A stretch of 52,065 nt of DNA from Oceanimonas doudoroffii (GCF_002242685.1 NZ_NBIM01000011.1:1-52065), one strand, 5' to 3'; positions 41,909 to 50,955 are shown, numbered from the stretch's first letter. Translations and numbers: made by a program. Notes: a model not told the origin generated them from the letters alone.

Positions 41909-42370
41909 ATGGACGATCAACTGTGGGCCCTGTGTTTTCTCGATGAGGGAATCGCGCTGTCCATCATCAGCCGCAAGGAAACCCGCTGCCAGTGGCTGGC
42001 CGGTGAAGACCAGGCCAGGGAATTCATCCTCACCGACTACCTGCAACACGTGGCCGAGCTGGGTGAGCTGGATCCGGATCAGCATATTGCCGCCCGGGAG
42101 CGCTTTGAACTGCTGATGGAGCAGTTTCCCGATCCCCAGGTGCTCACCGAATATCTCAACGATCTTACCACCGGTCTAACCCGCATCGTCTGGTTTGGTC
42201 CGCTCGCGGCTCTGGCCGAGGACTACTCCGACTTCGCCCTGGCCCTGCGAGCCCACTACTGGGACGAATACGGCGAAGGTGACGAAGACCCGGTCACGCC
42301 GGTGCCCGAAGTCGACTGGCCCTATCTGGTGGAAGCCATGGACGATTTTCTGCTTAACGAGGATTACTGA
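41909..42370 (+). CDS. Conserved-looking acidic protein of unknown function
   Basis: I do not recognise this 153-residue protein. It has no signal peptide or membrane segment and is rich in Asp and Glu (EDPVTPVPEVDWPYLVEAMDDFLLNEDY at the C-terminus, in parts). Aromatic residues are spread throughout and it looks mostly helical. GGAG lies eight bases before the ATG and codon use resembles its neighbours, so it is very likely a real gene. It lies alone between the msrQ tandem repeat and topB on the same strand. No function is proposed. Confidence 0.75.
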   Translation: MDDQLWALCFLDEGIALSIISRKETRCQWLAGEDQAREFILTDYLQHVAELGELDPDQHIAARERFELLMEQFPDPQVLTEYLNDLTTGLTRIVWFGPLAALAEDYSDFALALRAHYWDEYGEGDEDPVTPVPEVDWPYLVEAMDDFLLNEDY

Positions 42371-42423
42371 GCCTGATGCTGTTCTTTTTCGAGCGATGAA
42401 AATGCTCAAAGGAGGGCTGGTGC

Positions 42424-42460
42424 CGATCGCCACAGGGAAGTGCTTGCAGCGTGTCGGTGG
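42424..42460 (-). repeat. Dispersed extragenic element, GCCGACACGC family, diverged copy
   Basis: Read on the minus strand, the element starts CCACCGACACGCTGCAAGCA and continues CTTCCCTGTGGCGATCG. It resembles the elements at 22745-22799 and 22917-22976 (core CCGACACGC, then TTCCCTG). It lies in the short gap between the acidic protein and topB. Confidence 0.55.
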
Positions 42461-42505
42461 AGTACTCGCTCTGTCCGCCCATCACTTTGCCAGCCGACGA
42501 TCCTC

Positions 42506-44428
42506 ATGATTCTTTATATCGCTGAAAAACCCAGCCTGGCCCGGGCCATGGCCGAGGTGTTGCCAAAGCCCCAGCAAAAGGGCGACGGCTTTATTCGCCT
42601 GGCCAACGGCGATGTGGTGACTTGGTGTATCGGCCACCTGTTGGAGCAGGCCGAGCCCGACGCCTATGATCCCGCTTTCAAGCAGTGGCGGCGTGAGCAC
42701 CTGCCGATTATTCCCGACGACTGGAAGCTGGTGCCCAAGCCCAAAACCAAAAAGCAGCTGGCGGTGGTCAAAAAGTTGCTCAAGGAGGCCGACGCCATAG
42801 TGCATGCCGGCGACCCGGACCGGGAAGGCCAGTTGCTGGTGGATGAGGTGATCAGCTACTGCAAGGTCTCCGCCGCCAAGCGGGAAGGGGTGCAGCGCTG
42901 CCTTATCAGCGATCTCAATCCGGCGGCGGTAAAAAAATCCCTGGCCGCACTCAAACCCAACACCGATTTCGTGCCGCTGTCGGTCTCCGCCCTGGCCCGC
43001 TCCCGGGCCGACTGGTTGTACGGCATCAACATGACCCGGCTTTGCACCCTGGCCGGTCGCAGCATGGGCTACAACGGCGTGCTCTCGGTGGGGCGGGTAC
43101 AGACCCCGGTGCTGGGGCTGGTCGTGCGCAGAGACCGGGACATCGCCGACTTTCAGCCCAAGCCCTTTTATGAGGTGCAGGCGCTGCTGCACACCGAGGG
43201 CGACGAGCAGTTTCGTGCCAAGTGGCAACCCAGTGAGGCCTGCCAGCCCTGGCAGGACGAAGAGGGTCGAGTGCTGTCCCGAGCCCTGGCGGAAAACGTC
43301 ATTCGCCGCATTACCGACCAACCCGGCCGAGTGCTGGCCGCCGACAGCAAGCGCCAGCGCATCGCGCCGCCGCTGCCCTACAACCTATCGGCGCTGCAGA
43401 TTGATGCCGCCCGCCGCTTTGGCCTCAGCGCCAAGCGGGTGCTGGACCTGTGTCAGGGCCTGTACGAGCGGCACAAGCTCATCACCTATCCCCGCTCCGA
43501 CAACCGCTACCTGCCCGCCGAGCACTTCGCCCAGGGACCCTCGGTACTCGCGGCCATTGCCGCCGTCTGCCCGGCACTGGCGTCGGCCACGGCCCAGGCC
43601 GACACCGGCATACGGGGCCGGGCCTGGAACGACGGCAAGGTGGAAGCCCATCACGCCATTATTCCCACCACTCGCAAAACCGATGGTAGCCGGCTGTCGG
43701 AAGACGAGCGCCGCATCTACGAGCTGGTGGCCCGTCAGTACACCGCCCAGTTCTACCCGCACCAGGAGCTGGATGAAAAGAAGGTGGAGGTGGAGGTCGC
43801 CGGCGGCCGCTTTCTGGCCAAGGCCCGGCAGCAGCGAGTGGCGGGCTGGAAGGCGTTGTTTGCCCAGGGCAGGGAGGAACAACAGGACGACGATGAGTTG
43901 CAGTCGCACCTGCCGGCGTTAAAGGCGGGCGACAAGGTGCACTGCCTGCGCGGCGAGTTGCAGGAAAAACAGACGCAGGCCCCTCGGCCTTTTACCGATG
44001 CCACCCTGCTCTCGGCCATGACCCATATCGCCCGCTATGTGACCGACGCCGGGCTGAAAAAGATCCTGCGTGACACCGACGGCCTGGGCACCGAGGCCAC
44101 GCGGGCGGGCATTATCGAGTTGCTGTTCAGCCGGGGTTTTCTCGAGCGTCGAGGCCGGCAGATCCATGCCACCGAAGCGGGCAGCCGGCTGATAGACAGC
44201 CTGCCCGAGTCTGCCACCACCCCCGATATGACGGCCCGCTGGGAAGCGGTGCTTGATGCCATTAGCCGCAAGCAGGCGGGCTACCGCCAGTTTATGGAGG
44301 AACTGCAGGGCCAGCTGCCGGCACTGATCGACAGCCTGCGGCCCGAATCCTTTCGCGGCCTGCAGGGCGGCAAGCCGCCGCGTCCGCGCAGGGCCGCGAT
44401 TAAGGGCCGACGCCGGGCCAAGGCCTGA
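42506..44428 (+). CDS. topB: TopB, DNA topoisomerase III
   Basis: This 640-residue type IA topoisomerase has an N-terminal TOPRIM domain (MILYIAEKPSLARAMAEVLP; acidic residues in HAGDPDREGQLLVDEV). The active-site tyrosine is in LITYPRSDNRYLP. Other family features are RADWLYGINMTRL, GRVQTPVLGLVV, KVEAHHAIIPT and DTDGLGTEATRAGIIELL. It decatenates single-stranded or gapped DNA. The C-terminus is short and basic with no zinc-binding cysteines, as in E. coli TopB (653). Start at 42506 is set by the family N-terminus; the ribosome binding site is weak. Confidence 0.95.
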   Translation: MILYIAEKPSLARAMAEVLPKPQQKGDGFIRLANGDVVTWCIGHLLEQAEPDAYDPAFKQWRREHLPIIPDDWKLVPKPKTKKQLAVVKKLLKEADAIVHAGDPDREGQLLVDEVISYCKVSAAKREGVQRCLISDLNPAAVKKSLAALKPNTDFVPLSVSALARSRADWLYGINMTRLCTLAGRSMGYNGVLSVGRVQTPVLGLVVRRDRDIADFQPKPFYEVQALLHTEGDEQFRAKWQPSEACQPWQDEEGRVLSRALAENVIRRITDQPGRVLAADSKRQRIAPPLPYNLSALQIDAARRFGLSAKRVLDLCQGLYERHKLITYPRSDNRYLPAEHFAQGPSVLAAIAAVCPALASATAQADTGIRGRAWNDGKVEAHHAIIPTTRKTDGSRLSEDERRIYELVARQYTAQFYPHQELDEKKVEVEVAGGRFLAKARQQRVAGWKALFAQGREEQQDDDELQSHLPALKAGDKVHCLRGELQEKQTQAPRPFTDATLLSAMTHIARYVTDAGLKKILRDTDGLGTEATRAGIIELLFSRGFLERRGRQIHATEAGSRLIDSLPESATTPDMTARWEAVLDAISRKQAGYRQFMEELQGQLPALIDSLRPESFRGLQGGKPPRPRRAAIKGRRRAKA

Positions 44429-44470
44429 GTGAGCTATGCTTAGGCTTTCTCCCTTCAGCGGAAAGCTTGC

Positions 44471-45535
44471 ATGAAATCCCGCCTGTTTTTTCCGTTATTC
44501 GCGTTGTTGCTGGCCGGTTGTGGCATGAGTGCCGGTGAGCAACAGCAGGCCGGCTATGCCGCTCGGCTGGCAGGTGATGATGCCGCCGCCTTTACCCATT
44601 ACCGGCAGGCCGCCGCCAGTGCCGATCAGCCCGAGGCCCGCTACCGGCTGGCGCAGCTGTATCTGCAAGGCCGGGGCACGGCGCCAAATACCACCGAAGC
44701 CATTCGCTGGCTGGAGCGGCTGAGCGACAGCGAGGATGCCCGCTGGCAGGCTCGGGGGCATCGGCTGCTGGGAGAAATTTATGCCGGCGGTCACGATCCC
44801 ACGGTCAGGGATCGTGATCGGGCCGCGCGGCACTTTGCCGCCTGTGCCCGGTTGGGGGATGACGACTGCGTGCGCGAGCAGGCGCTGCTGACACCGCCGC
44901 GGCTACAACTGGTGTCGAATACGGGTCAGGCCCAAACGGCCGCCGCCCTCTATGATGAGCGGGGCGCGGCGGTATACAAGGTGGTGGTCTATGAACAGCT
45001 GGGGGCGGGGCTGGAGCCCCTGAGCCTGGGCTCGGCGGTGGCCATAGATCCCTACCGGGCGGTAACCAGTTACCATCAGGTGGCCGCCGGCGGTGTGCCG
45101 GTGACCCTGGCCCGGCAGGATGGCCAGCCGGTACGTGAAGCCGACATTCTGGTATGGCGGGTGCTGTATACGGATCCGGTGCGGGATCTGGCACTGCTGA
45201 CCCTGCAAGACGGCGGCCGGCTCGATTACACCAGCCGTGCACGTTCGGTGGAGCGGCTGCAGGTGGGGGAAAAGGTGTTTGCCATCGGCGCTCCGGCCGG
45301 GCTCGACAAAACCCTGACCGAAGGCATTGTCTCCGCCCGGCGCAGCGAAAACGGCGTGCGTATTATTCAGACCACGGCCCCCATCAGCTACGGCTCGTCC
45401 GGGGGCGGCCTGTTTGATGAAGGCGGCAATCTGGTGGGCATTACTACCAAGGGCGTGTCTGCCTGGGGCAACTTCAACTTCGCCGTGGCCGCCGACGAAA
45501 TCCAGGCCTTTCTAGCGGAAAGTGCCGCTCAGTAA
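44471..45535 (+). CDS. Lipoprotein with Sel1-like repeats and a trypsin-like protease domain
   Basis: This 354-residue protein starts with a lipoprotein signal (lipobox LLAGCGMS). Residues ~20-140 look like two or three Sel1/TPR-type repeats (YRQAAASADQPEARYRLAQLYLQGRG, then TTEAIRWLERL). Residues ~160-350 form a DegP-like serine protease fold. All three catalytic positions appear to be present: His in TSYHQVAAG, Asp in DPVRDLALLTL, and Ser in YGSSGGGLFD. No PDZ domain is seen. It is probably anchored in the outer or inner membrane facing the periplasm. The combination is unusual and no substrate can be named. It follows topB by ~40 bases. Confidence 0.78.
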   Translation: MKSRLFFPLFALLLAGCGMSAGEQQQAGYAARLAGDDAAAFTHYRQAAASADQPEARYRLAQLYLQGRGTAPNTTEAIRWLERLSDSEDARWQARGHRLLGEIYAGGHDPTVRDRDRAARHFAACARLGDDDCVREQALLTPPRLQLVSNTGQAQTAAALYDERGAAVYKVVVYEQLGAGLEPLSLGSAVAIDPYRAVTSYHQVAAGGVPVTLARQDGQPVREADILVWRVLYTDPVRDLALLTLQDGGRLDYTSRARSVERLQVGEKVFAIGAPAGLDKTLTEGIVSARRSENGVRIIQTTAPISYGSSGGGLFDEGGNLVGITTKGVSAWGNFNFAVAADEIQAFLAESAAQ

Positions 45536-45840
45536 TGTACAGGTGTCGCCTGCCAGGCCGTGCATGCCCGTCGGCTAAAGGGACCGTTTCACGACACGCT
45601 TCATTCAAGGCCACTCACTAAAAAGCCAGCTGCGAACATATTCAATTTCTGCCAGGCAATTTACTTCATCACGGCGGGCAAACCGCCCCTGGACGCTCGG
45701 CAACTGCATCTGACCGCCAGGGATGGCGGAAATGCCGAAAATGCAGGAGCAACTTTTCGGCCATGGCATTTGATCGGTCTTGAAATGGCTCCCTTTGACC
45801 TCCTTGGATTGCCCTTGGCGGTGCTGCTAAATCTGAGCGC
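45536..45840. other. Gene-free stretch with two palindromic elements
   Basis: No gene is supported between the protease-like lipoprotein and the convergent nitrilase gene. The stretch holds the repeat at 45542-45599 and a small hairpin CCGCCA-GGGA-TGGCGG at 45714-45729 followed by AAATGCCGAAAATGCAGGAG, which looks like another extragenic repeat type. An open frame of 94 codons on the + strand has no ribosome binding site or recognisable features. Confidence 0.6.
45542..45599 (+). repeat. Dispersed palindromic element, CGACACGC family, diverged copy
   Basis: GTGTCG and CGACAC (45543-45548 and 45592-45597) bracket CGGCTAAAGGGACCGTTTCA. This parallels GGCCAAAGGGCACTGCCTGA inside the element at 35846-35889. 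Relationship is by eye and needs alignment. Confidence 0.5.
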
Positions 45841-46707
45841 TTAGAAGCGGTGCTGGCCGTTCCAGTCTTCATGGTTAAAGACCTGCCCCTGCGCGCGGAC
45901 GGTTTCCAGCGCATCCAGATCCAGCTCCGCCACCACCCAGCCGGGCCGGTTGAGTTCACCCTGCACCAGAATGCCGTCGTCGGGATAGCCGTAGTCCACC
46001 GGGGTGTAAATGGCGGCGCGGCCGGTGTTCACATCCACCGCTTCCGACCAGGGCGCTTCACCTATGGTGGGTGACTGGGCCACGAAACACTGGTTTTCCA
46101 GCGCCCGGGCCTGGCTGCCGATGCGTACCCGGTTAAATCCCGCTTCGGTGTCGGTACAGCTGGGCACCAGGATGAGTCGGGCGCCGGCTTCCACCTGGCG
46201 ACGTACGATCAACGGAAACTCGCTGTCGTAGCACACCGCCACGCCCACCTTGCCAAAGGCGGTGTCGAGCACTTTGATGGTGTCCCCGGCGCCAATGTGC
46301 CACTGCTCCTTTTCAAAGCGGGTCATCTGCAGCTTGTCCTGCCAGTCGTGGCTGCCGTCGGGGCGAAACAGGTGGGCCCGGTTGACAAAGCGGCCATCGT
46401 CGAGGCGCACCGGAATGGTGCCCGCCAGAATATGCAGGTCGTGCTGCTTGGCCCGGCCGGAAAAGTAAGCGATAAAGTCCGGCAGCAGGCTCTGCATGGC
46501 GTCGAGCTGGGCGCTCAGGGAGCGGTAGACGGTTTCGTCAAACAGCGAGGCCAGCTCCATGGAAAAATATTCCGGCAGCAGCACAAAGTTGGCATCTTGC
46601 GCCAGGGCGTCGGCCAGCAGCCGGTCCAGCTTGTGCTCAAAGGCCTGCCAGTTGCCGAGAAAGTCGATGGAATACTGGGCGCAGGCCAGCACCAGGGGCT
46701 GAGTCAC
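45841..46707 (-). CDS. Carbon-nitrogen hydrolase (nitrilase superfamily)
   Basis: This 288-residue protein has the nitrilase-superfamily Glu-Lys-Cys triad: Glu46 in VLLPEYFSME, Lys125 in WQDKLQMTRFE and Cys159 in VGVAVCYDSEFP. The superfamily cleaves amides, nitriles or carbamoyl groups, or transfers acyl chains. It is the third gene of a leftward operon, overlapping the upstream acetyltransferase gene by four bases (ATGA). The substrate is unknown; the partners (GNAT and NTF2-like proteins) do not define a known pathway to me. It is probably cytoplasmic (no signal peptide). Confidence 0.88.
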   Translation of the reverse strand: MTQPLVLACAQYSIDFLGNWQAFEHKLDRLLADALAQDANFVLLPEYFSMELASLFDETVYRSLSAQLDAMQSLLPDFIAYFSGRAKQHDLHILAGTIPVRLDDGRFVNRAHLFRPDGSHDWQDKLQMTRFEKEQWHIGAGDTIKVLDTAFGKVGVAVCYDSEFPLIVRRQVEAGARLILVPSCTDTEAGFNRVRIGSQARALENQCFVAQSPTIGEAPWSEAVDVNTGRAAIYTPVDYGYPDDGILVQGELNRPGWVVAELDLDALETVRAQGQVFNHEDWNGQHRF

Positions 46708-47303
46708 TGTGATGCCTCCAGGGATTTCAGGTAAAACTGCATGGGTTTGTCGGTTTCCTCGTCCCGATCTCTGTCTTTCCAGCCAAAGCGGGTCACCAGG
46801 CCGGGGGCGGGGTGATAGCCGAAGCGGGCCCAGATCTCGGTGAGCGGCCGGTAACCGGCGGGCTTCAGCGGGTGATGATCCGGGCGCACCACGGCGCAGA
46901 AGGCGGCGGTATCAAAGCCCAGCTTGCCGGCATGGGCTTCGCGTCCGTCAAAAAAGGCCCGGTACAGGCCCCGGCCTCGGTAGTCGGACAGCAACACCGA
47001 CTCGGCGCAGTAAAAAATGCGTTCGGCATTCAGGCCGGCGGCGGCAAAGGGGGCCTTAAACTCGTCCACTTCCCGGGCCAGGGGCAGGCCGGTAGAGGCA
47101 CCCACCACCAGGTCACCGTCCAGCGCCAGCACACAAACGCTGTGCTCGCACCGGGTGTAGGTGGAGAGGTAGTGTTGCTCGTACTCCAGGTTGCCGTCAT
47201 AGAGATAGGGAAACTCCCGAAACACGCGAATGCGCAGTTCGGCCAGCTCTGTCAGCCAGGACGTCAGGTCCTGACCGGTAACGGTGTGAAGGCGCAGGCT
47301 CAC
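46704..47303 (-). CDS. GNAT-family N-acetyltransferase
   Basis: This 199-residue protein has a GNAT-like core: strands around CVLALDGDLVVGASTGLPL and FYCAESVLLSDYRGRGLYRAFFDGREAHA, where DYRGRGLYRAF is the acetyl-CoA-binding motif (Q/R-x-x-G-x-G/A). The N-terminal part (LAELRIRVFREFPYLYDGN) is typical of GNAT families of unknown substrate. It overlaps the genes on both sides by four bases, so the three are surely co-translated. The acceptor molecule is unknown. Confidence 0.8.
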   Translation of the reverse strand: MSLRLHTVTGQDLTSWLTELAELRIRVFREFPYLYDGNLEYEQHYLSTYTRCEHSVCVLALDGDLVVGASTGLPLAREVDEFKAPFAAAGLNAERIFYCAESVLLSDYRGRGLYRAFFDGREAHAGKLGFDTAAFCAVVRPDHHPLKPAGYRPLTEIWARFGYHPAPGLVTRFGWKDRDRDEETDKPMQFYLKSLEASQ

Positions 47304-47710
47304 CGGCTGACCTGGGCAATCCAGTCGTTCAGGTTGTAGTGATTGCTGATGCGCGCCACCTTGTTGTCCCGAATCTCGAAAAAGGCGCCGGCGGGCAGGC
47401 GGTAGCGCTGACCGGCTGCCTGAGGCAGGCCCTCGTCGGTGCTGAGGTATTCGCCCAGCACCACGAACTCGGCGGCGGCGCGGTCGCCGGCCTCGTTGAC
47501 CATGATCACCATGTCTACCAGCTGCTCGCGGTAGTGCTGGTTCATCCGCTCCATAAAGGCGGCAAAGGCGGCGCGACCGGTTTCGCGCTCACCCTGGTTG
47601 ATGTCGTGCACCACGTCGTCGGTCAGCAGACCGAGAAAGGTGTCCATGTCGCCCTGGTTAAAGGCGTTGTAGTAGTGTTGGATCAGTTGTTCACTGCGGG
47701 CTTGACTCAT
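47300..47710 (-). CDS. NTF2-like (SnoaL/ketosteroid-isomerase-like) protein
   Basis: This 136-residue protein has the cone-shaped NTF2-like pattern: an N-terminal helix (LIQHYYNAFNQGDMDTFLGLL), VVHDINQGERETGRAAFAAFM, then strands ending in FEIRDNKVARISNHYNLNDWIAQV. Members bind small hydrophobic molecules and some are isomerases or hydrolases. It is the first gene of the operon with the acetyltransferase and the nitrilase-type hydrolase. No catalytic assignment can be made from sequence. Confidence 0.82.
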   Translation of the reverse strand: MSQARSEQLIQHYYNAFNQGDMDTFLGLLTDDVVHDINQGERETGRAAFAAFMERMNQHYREQLVDMVIMVNEAGDRAAAEFVVLGEYLSTDEGLPQAAGQRYRLPAGAFFEIRDNKVARISNHYNLNDWIAQVSR

Positions 47711-47897
47711 GGGGTTAACTCCTGGTGCATTGGGTCTTCGATTTCAGGGGAAACGCCGGTGTGAATCAAGAGGATGACCGCGGCTTGCGCGGTAAATCAC
47801 TTTTTCTGCTGAGCAATAACGCCGCTCCTGCGTGGCCGGTTAACCCCGCCGGCGTCTTGGGGTACACTGCACCGGCATTTTTTCAGGACTCAACACC

Positions 47898-48926
47898 ATG
47901 CCCAGCGACGCCCATTCCCTTCTTTCCTATAACACCTTCGGCCTGCCGCAGCTGGCCGATGAGGTGGTGATTCTGCAGCACCGCAGCCAGCTGGCGGAAC
48001 TCGCTCGGCACGCCGGCCCCCGGCTGGTGGTGGGTGAGGGCTCCAACCTGCTGCTGACCACTCCCTTTAAGGGACAGGTGGTGGTAAACCGGCTGTCGGG
48101 CATAGAGATCACCGAAACCGACGACGCCTGGCGGCTCAAGGTGGAAGGGGGCGAAAATTGGCACCGGCTGGTGTGTTATTGCCTGGAGCGGGGCATGCCG
48201 GGCCTGGAAAACCTGGCATTGATTCCGGGCACCGCCGGGGCCGCGCCCATTCAGAACATCGGCGCCTATGGGGTGGAGTTGTCCCGCTTCTGCGAGCAAG
48301 TGGAAAGCCTGGACTGGGACAGCGGCGAAACCCGCGTCTGGTCGGCGGCGGAATGTGCCTTTGGCTACCGCGACAGCGTGTTCAAGCATCGGGCCCGAAA
48401 TCACCTGATCCTGTCCATTACCCTGCGCCTGCCCAAGGCCTGGCGGCCGGTGCTGGGTTATGGCCCGCTGGCGGCGCTGGGCGATGGCGTTACGGCGCAG
48501 CAAGTGTTTGAGCAGGTCTGTGCCACGCGCCGGGCCAAGCTGCCGGATCCCGCCGAGATCGGCAATGCCGGCAGTTTTTTCAAGAATCCCAAGGTCAGCC
48601 AGGCCCAGGCCGAAGCCCTGCAGCTGGCCTGGCCGGAGCTGCCGGTGTACCCGGCAGAAGGCGGGCTGGTCAAGCTGGCCGCCGGCTGGCTGATCGACAA
48701 GGCCGGCCTCAAGGGCGCCAGTGTAGGCGGTGCCGCCGTACACCAGCAGCAGGCCCTGGTGCTGGTTAACCGCGGCGGAGCCAGTGCCGAGGACGTGCTG
48801 CGGCTGGCCGCCCTGGTGCGGGAACGGGTGGCCCAGCAGTTTGGTGTGATGCTGGAGCCGGAAGTGCGCATGATAGGCCCCGAGGGAGAGACTCATCTGG
48901 ACGAGGCGCTGTCATGGCTGAACTGA
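47898..48926 (+). CDS. murB: MurB, UDP-N-acetylenolpyruvoylglucosamine reductase
   Basis: This 342-residue FAD enzyme reduces UDP-GlcNAc-enolpyruvate to UDP-MurNAc for peptidoglycan synthesis. Conserved parts are SYNTFGLPQLA, VVGEGSNLLL, LIPGTAGAAPIQNIGAYGVE, ECAFGYRDSVFK, and GNAGSFFKNP with the catalytic serine. The C-terminal EPEVRMIG carries the final glutamate. It is a type I MurB like that of E. coli (342 residues). AGGAC precedes the ATG. It overlaps birA by 13 bases, keeping the murB-birA pair of E. coli. Confidence 0.96.
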   Translation: MPSDAHSLLSYNTFGLPQLADEVVILQHRSQLAELARHAGPRLVVGEGSNLLLTTPFKGQVVVNRLSGIEITETDDAWRLKVEGGENWHRLVCYCLERGMPGLENLALIPGTAGAAPIQNIGAYGVELSRFCEQVESLDWDSGETRVWSAAECAFGYRDSVFKHRARNHLILSITLRLPKAWRPVLGYGPLAALGDGVTAQQVFEQVCATRRAKLPDPAEIGNAGSFFKNPKVSQAQAEALQLAWPELPVYPAEGGLVKLAAGWLIDKAGLKGASVGGAAVHQQQALVLVNRGGASAEDVLRLAALVRERVAQQFGVMLEPEVRMIGPEGETHLDEALSWLN

Positions 48927-49888
48927 CCCCCCTGCGCGAACAACTGCTGCGTTGCCTGGCCGATGGCCAGTTCCACTCCGGCGAGCAATTGGGCGATGCC
49001 CTGAGCGTCAGCCGGGCGGCGGTGAGCAAGCATGTACAGGCGCTGAAAAGCCTGGGACTGGATATTTACAGTGTCAGCGGCAAGGGTTACCGGCTGGCGG
49101 TGCCCTTGCAACTGCTCGATGCCGAACGGTTGACCCAGGCCCTGGCGCCGGCCCGCGTGGAAGTGGTGCCGGTGATCGGCTCCACCAACCAGCACTGGCT
49201 GGAACGGGTGGAGCGGCTTAACAAGGGGGATCTGTGCCTGGCGGAATGCCAGACCTCGGGCCGAGGGCGGCGAGGGCGCACCTGGATCTCGCCCTTTGGC
49301 GGCCAGCTGGTGATGAGCATGTACTGGCGGCTGGAGCAGGGCATGGCGGCAGCCATGGGTCTCAGCCTGGTGGTGGGCATTGCCGTGGTGGAAGCGCTGG
49401 AAAGCGCCGGCTTTGGCGGCGTGGCGCTGAAATGGCCCAACGACCTGTACCTGAACGGTCGCAAGCTGGCGGGCATTCTGGTGGAGATGTCGGGCACCGC
49501 CGGCGGTCCCTGCCACCTGGTGATCGGCATGGGCCTCAACCTGGTGCTACCGGCCCCGGAGCAGGACAAGATCACCCAACCCTGGGCCGAACTGGTGGAG
49601 CTGGGGGAGATCACCGATCGCAATGCCCTGGTGATCGCCCTGGCCAGGGGACTGCGGCAGGCGCTGGTGCGCTTTGAGCAGGAGGGCATCGCCGGTTTTC
49701 GCGAGCGCTGGAACCGGCTCGATCATTTCAACGGCAAACCGGTGCGGGTATTGATGGGCGAACAGGAAATACACGGCACCGCCCGGGGCATCGACGAGCA
49801 GGGAGCACTGCTGCTGGAGCTGGAAAACGGTGAACTCAAACGCTATTTGGGCGGGGAGATATCGCTGCGCGGCAACGGCGGGGAATAG
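48914..49888 (+). CDS. birA: BirA, biotin-protein ligase and biotin operon repressor
   Basis: This 324-residue bifunctional protein has a winged-helix domain at residues ~1-60 (LLRCLADGQFHSGEQLGDALSVSRAAVSKHVQAL). The ligase domain has QTSGRGRRGRTWISPFG (biotin-AMP loop), ALKWPNDLYLNGRKLAGILVE, and a C-terminal SH3-like domain. It attaches biotin to AccB and represses bio genes. The winged helix is intact, so the repressor role should be kept. It overlaps murB and is convergent with coaA. Confidence 0.95.
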   Translation: MAELTPLREQLLRCLADGQFHSGEQLGDALSVSRAAVSKHVQALKSLGLDIYSVSGKGYRLAVPLQLLDAERLTQALAPARVEVVPVIGSTNQHWLERVERLNKGDLCLAECQTSGRGRRGRTWISPFGGQLVMSMYWRLEQGMAAAMGLSLVVGIAVVEALESAGFGGVALKWPNDLYLNGRKLAGILVEMSGTAGGPCHLVIGMGLNLVLPAPEQDKITQPWAELVELGEITDRNALVIALARGLRQALVRFEQEGIAGFRERWNRLDHFNGKPVRVLMGEQEIHGTARGIDEQGALLLELENGELKRYLGGEISLRGNGGE

Positions 49889-49895
49889 AGAGCGA

Positions 49896-49984
49896 GTAGG
49901 TTGGAATGAGCGCAGCGAATTCCAACATTGTAGCTGCCGGCGCTGGTGTTGCGATTCGCTTCGCTTCGCTCATCGGCAACCTAC
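49896..49984. repeat. Composite palindromic repeat between birA and coaA
   Basis: Outer arms GTAGGTTG (49896-49903) and CAACCTAC (49977-49984) are exact complements. Inside, TTGGAAT/ATTCCAA form a hairpin around GAGCGCAGCGA. The rest contains CGCTTCGCTTCGCTC. This GTAGGTTGGAATGAGCGCAG type of extragenic repeat is common in gammaproteobacteria. It could also act as a transcription end between the convergent genes. Confidence 0.75.
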
Positions 49985-50013
49985 GGCTCAGTCCCGATTC
50001 CCCAATCCCTGTA

Positions 50014-50955
50014 TTATTTTTTCAGGCGTATCTGTTCTATCTGGTGATCCTGGCCCTTGGTCAGGATCAGCTCGGCCCGGTCCCGAGTGGGCAGTATGTT
50101 CTGTTTCAGGTTCTTGTAGTTGATTTCCTGCCAGATGCGGCTGGCGGTGGCTACCGCTTCTTCCTCGCTCAGGCGGGCATAGTGATGAAAGTAGGAGTCG
50201 GGGTTTGAAAACGCCCCCGAGCGCAGCTTGAGAAAGCGCTCCACATACCAGGTTTTCAGCAGCCGCTCGTCGGCGTCCACGTACACTGAGAAATCCACGA
50301 AGTCCGACACGAACACGCGATGGGGGTCATGGGGATAGTCCATGCCGCTCTGCAACACGTTCAGCCCCTCGATAATGACGATGTCTGCCTGCTCCACCGC
50401 CACCTCCTGCTCGGGCACGATGTCGTAGGTGAGGTGGGAATACACCGGTGCCCGCACGTCCTGTTTGCCCGACTTGATGTCGGACACGAATTGCACCAGG
50501 CGGCGCATGTCATAGGACTGGGGAAAGCCCTTCTTTTTCATCAGGCCCCGTCGTTCCAGCTCGGCATTGGGGTAAAGAAAGCCGTCGGTGGTCACCAGGG
50601 TTACCCGCGGGTGTTGAGGCCAGCGCTCCAGCAGCGCCTGCAGAATACGCGCCGTGGTACTTTTACCCACCGCCACCGATCCGGCAATGCTGATCACATA
50701 GGGCACATGATGCGGGTCATTGCCGAGAAACTGATCCAGCACTCGACTGCGCCGCTGCTTGGCCTTGACATAAAGGTTGAGCAGGCGGGACAGGGGCAGG
50801 TAGATGTCCCTTACCTCGGCCAGGGAAACCCGATCGTTCATGCTGCGCAGACGTGCCAGCTCGTCTTCGCTCAGCGGCAATTGCACGGCCTCGCGCAGCT
50901 CCGACCAGGTGTGACGGGAAAAGGCCAGGTAGGGGGAATGGGTGTCTGTCTTCAT
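50014..50955 (-). CDS. coaA: CoaA, pantothenate kinase type I
   Basis: This 313-residue kinase catalyses the first step of coenzyme A synthesis. It has Walker [15 protein letters not shown], the N-terminal [58 protein letters not shown], and [13 protein letters not shown]. Length and sequence match E. coli CoaA (316). Start at 50955 is chosen by similarity; longer in-frame readings extend into tRNA promoter DNA. It is convergent with birA, as in E. coli. Confidence 0.96.
   Translation of the reverse strand: MKTDTHSPYLAFSRHTWSELREAVQLPLSEDELARLRSMNDRVSLAEVRDIYLPLSRLLNLYVKAKQRRSRVLDQFLGNDPHHVPYVISIAGSVAVGKSTTARILQALLERWPQHPRVTLVTTDGFLYPNAELERRGLMKKKGFPQSYDMRRLVQFVSDIKSGKQDVRAPVYSHLTYDIVPEQEVAVEQADIVIIEGLNVLQSGMDYPHDPHRVFVSDFVDFSVYVDADERLLKTWYVERFLKLRSGAFSNPDSYFHHYARLSEEEAVATASRIWQEINYKNLKQNILPTRDRAELILTKGQDHQIEQIRLKK

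Noticed and set aside
45560..45844. 94-codon + strand frame before the nitrilase gene
   Set aside because: It overlaps repeats, lacks a ribosome binding site and ends opposite the nitrilase stop.
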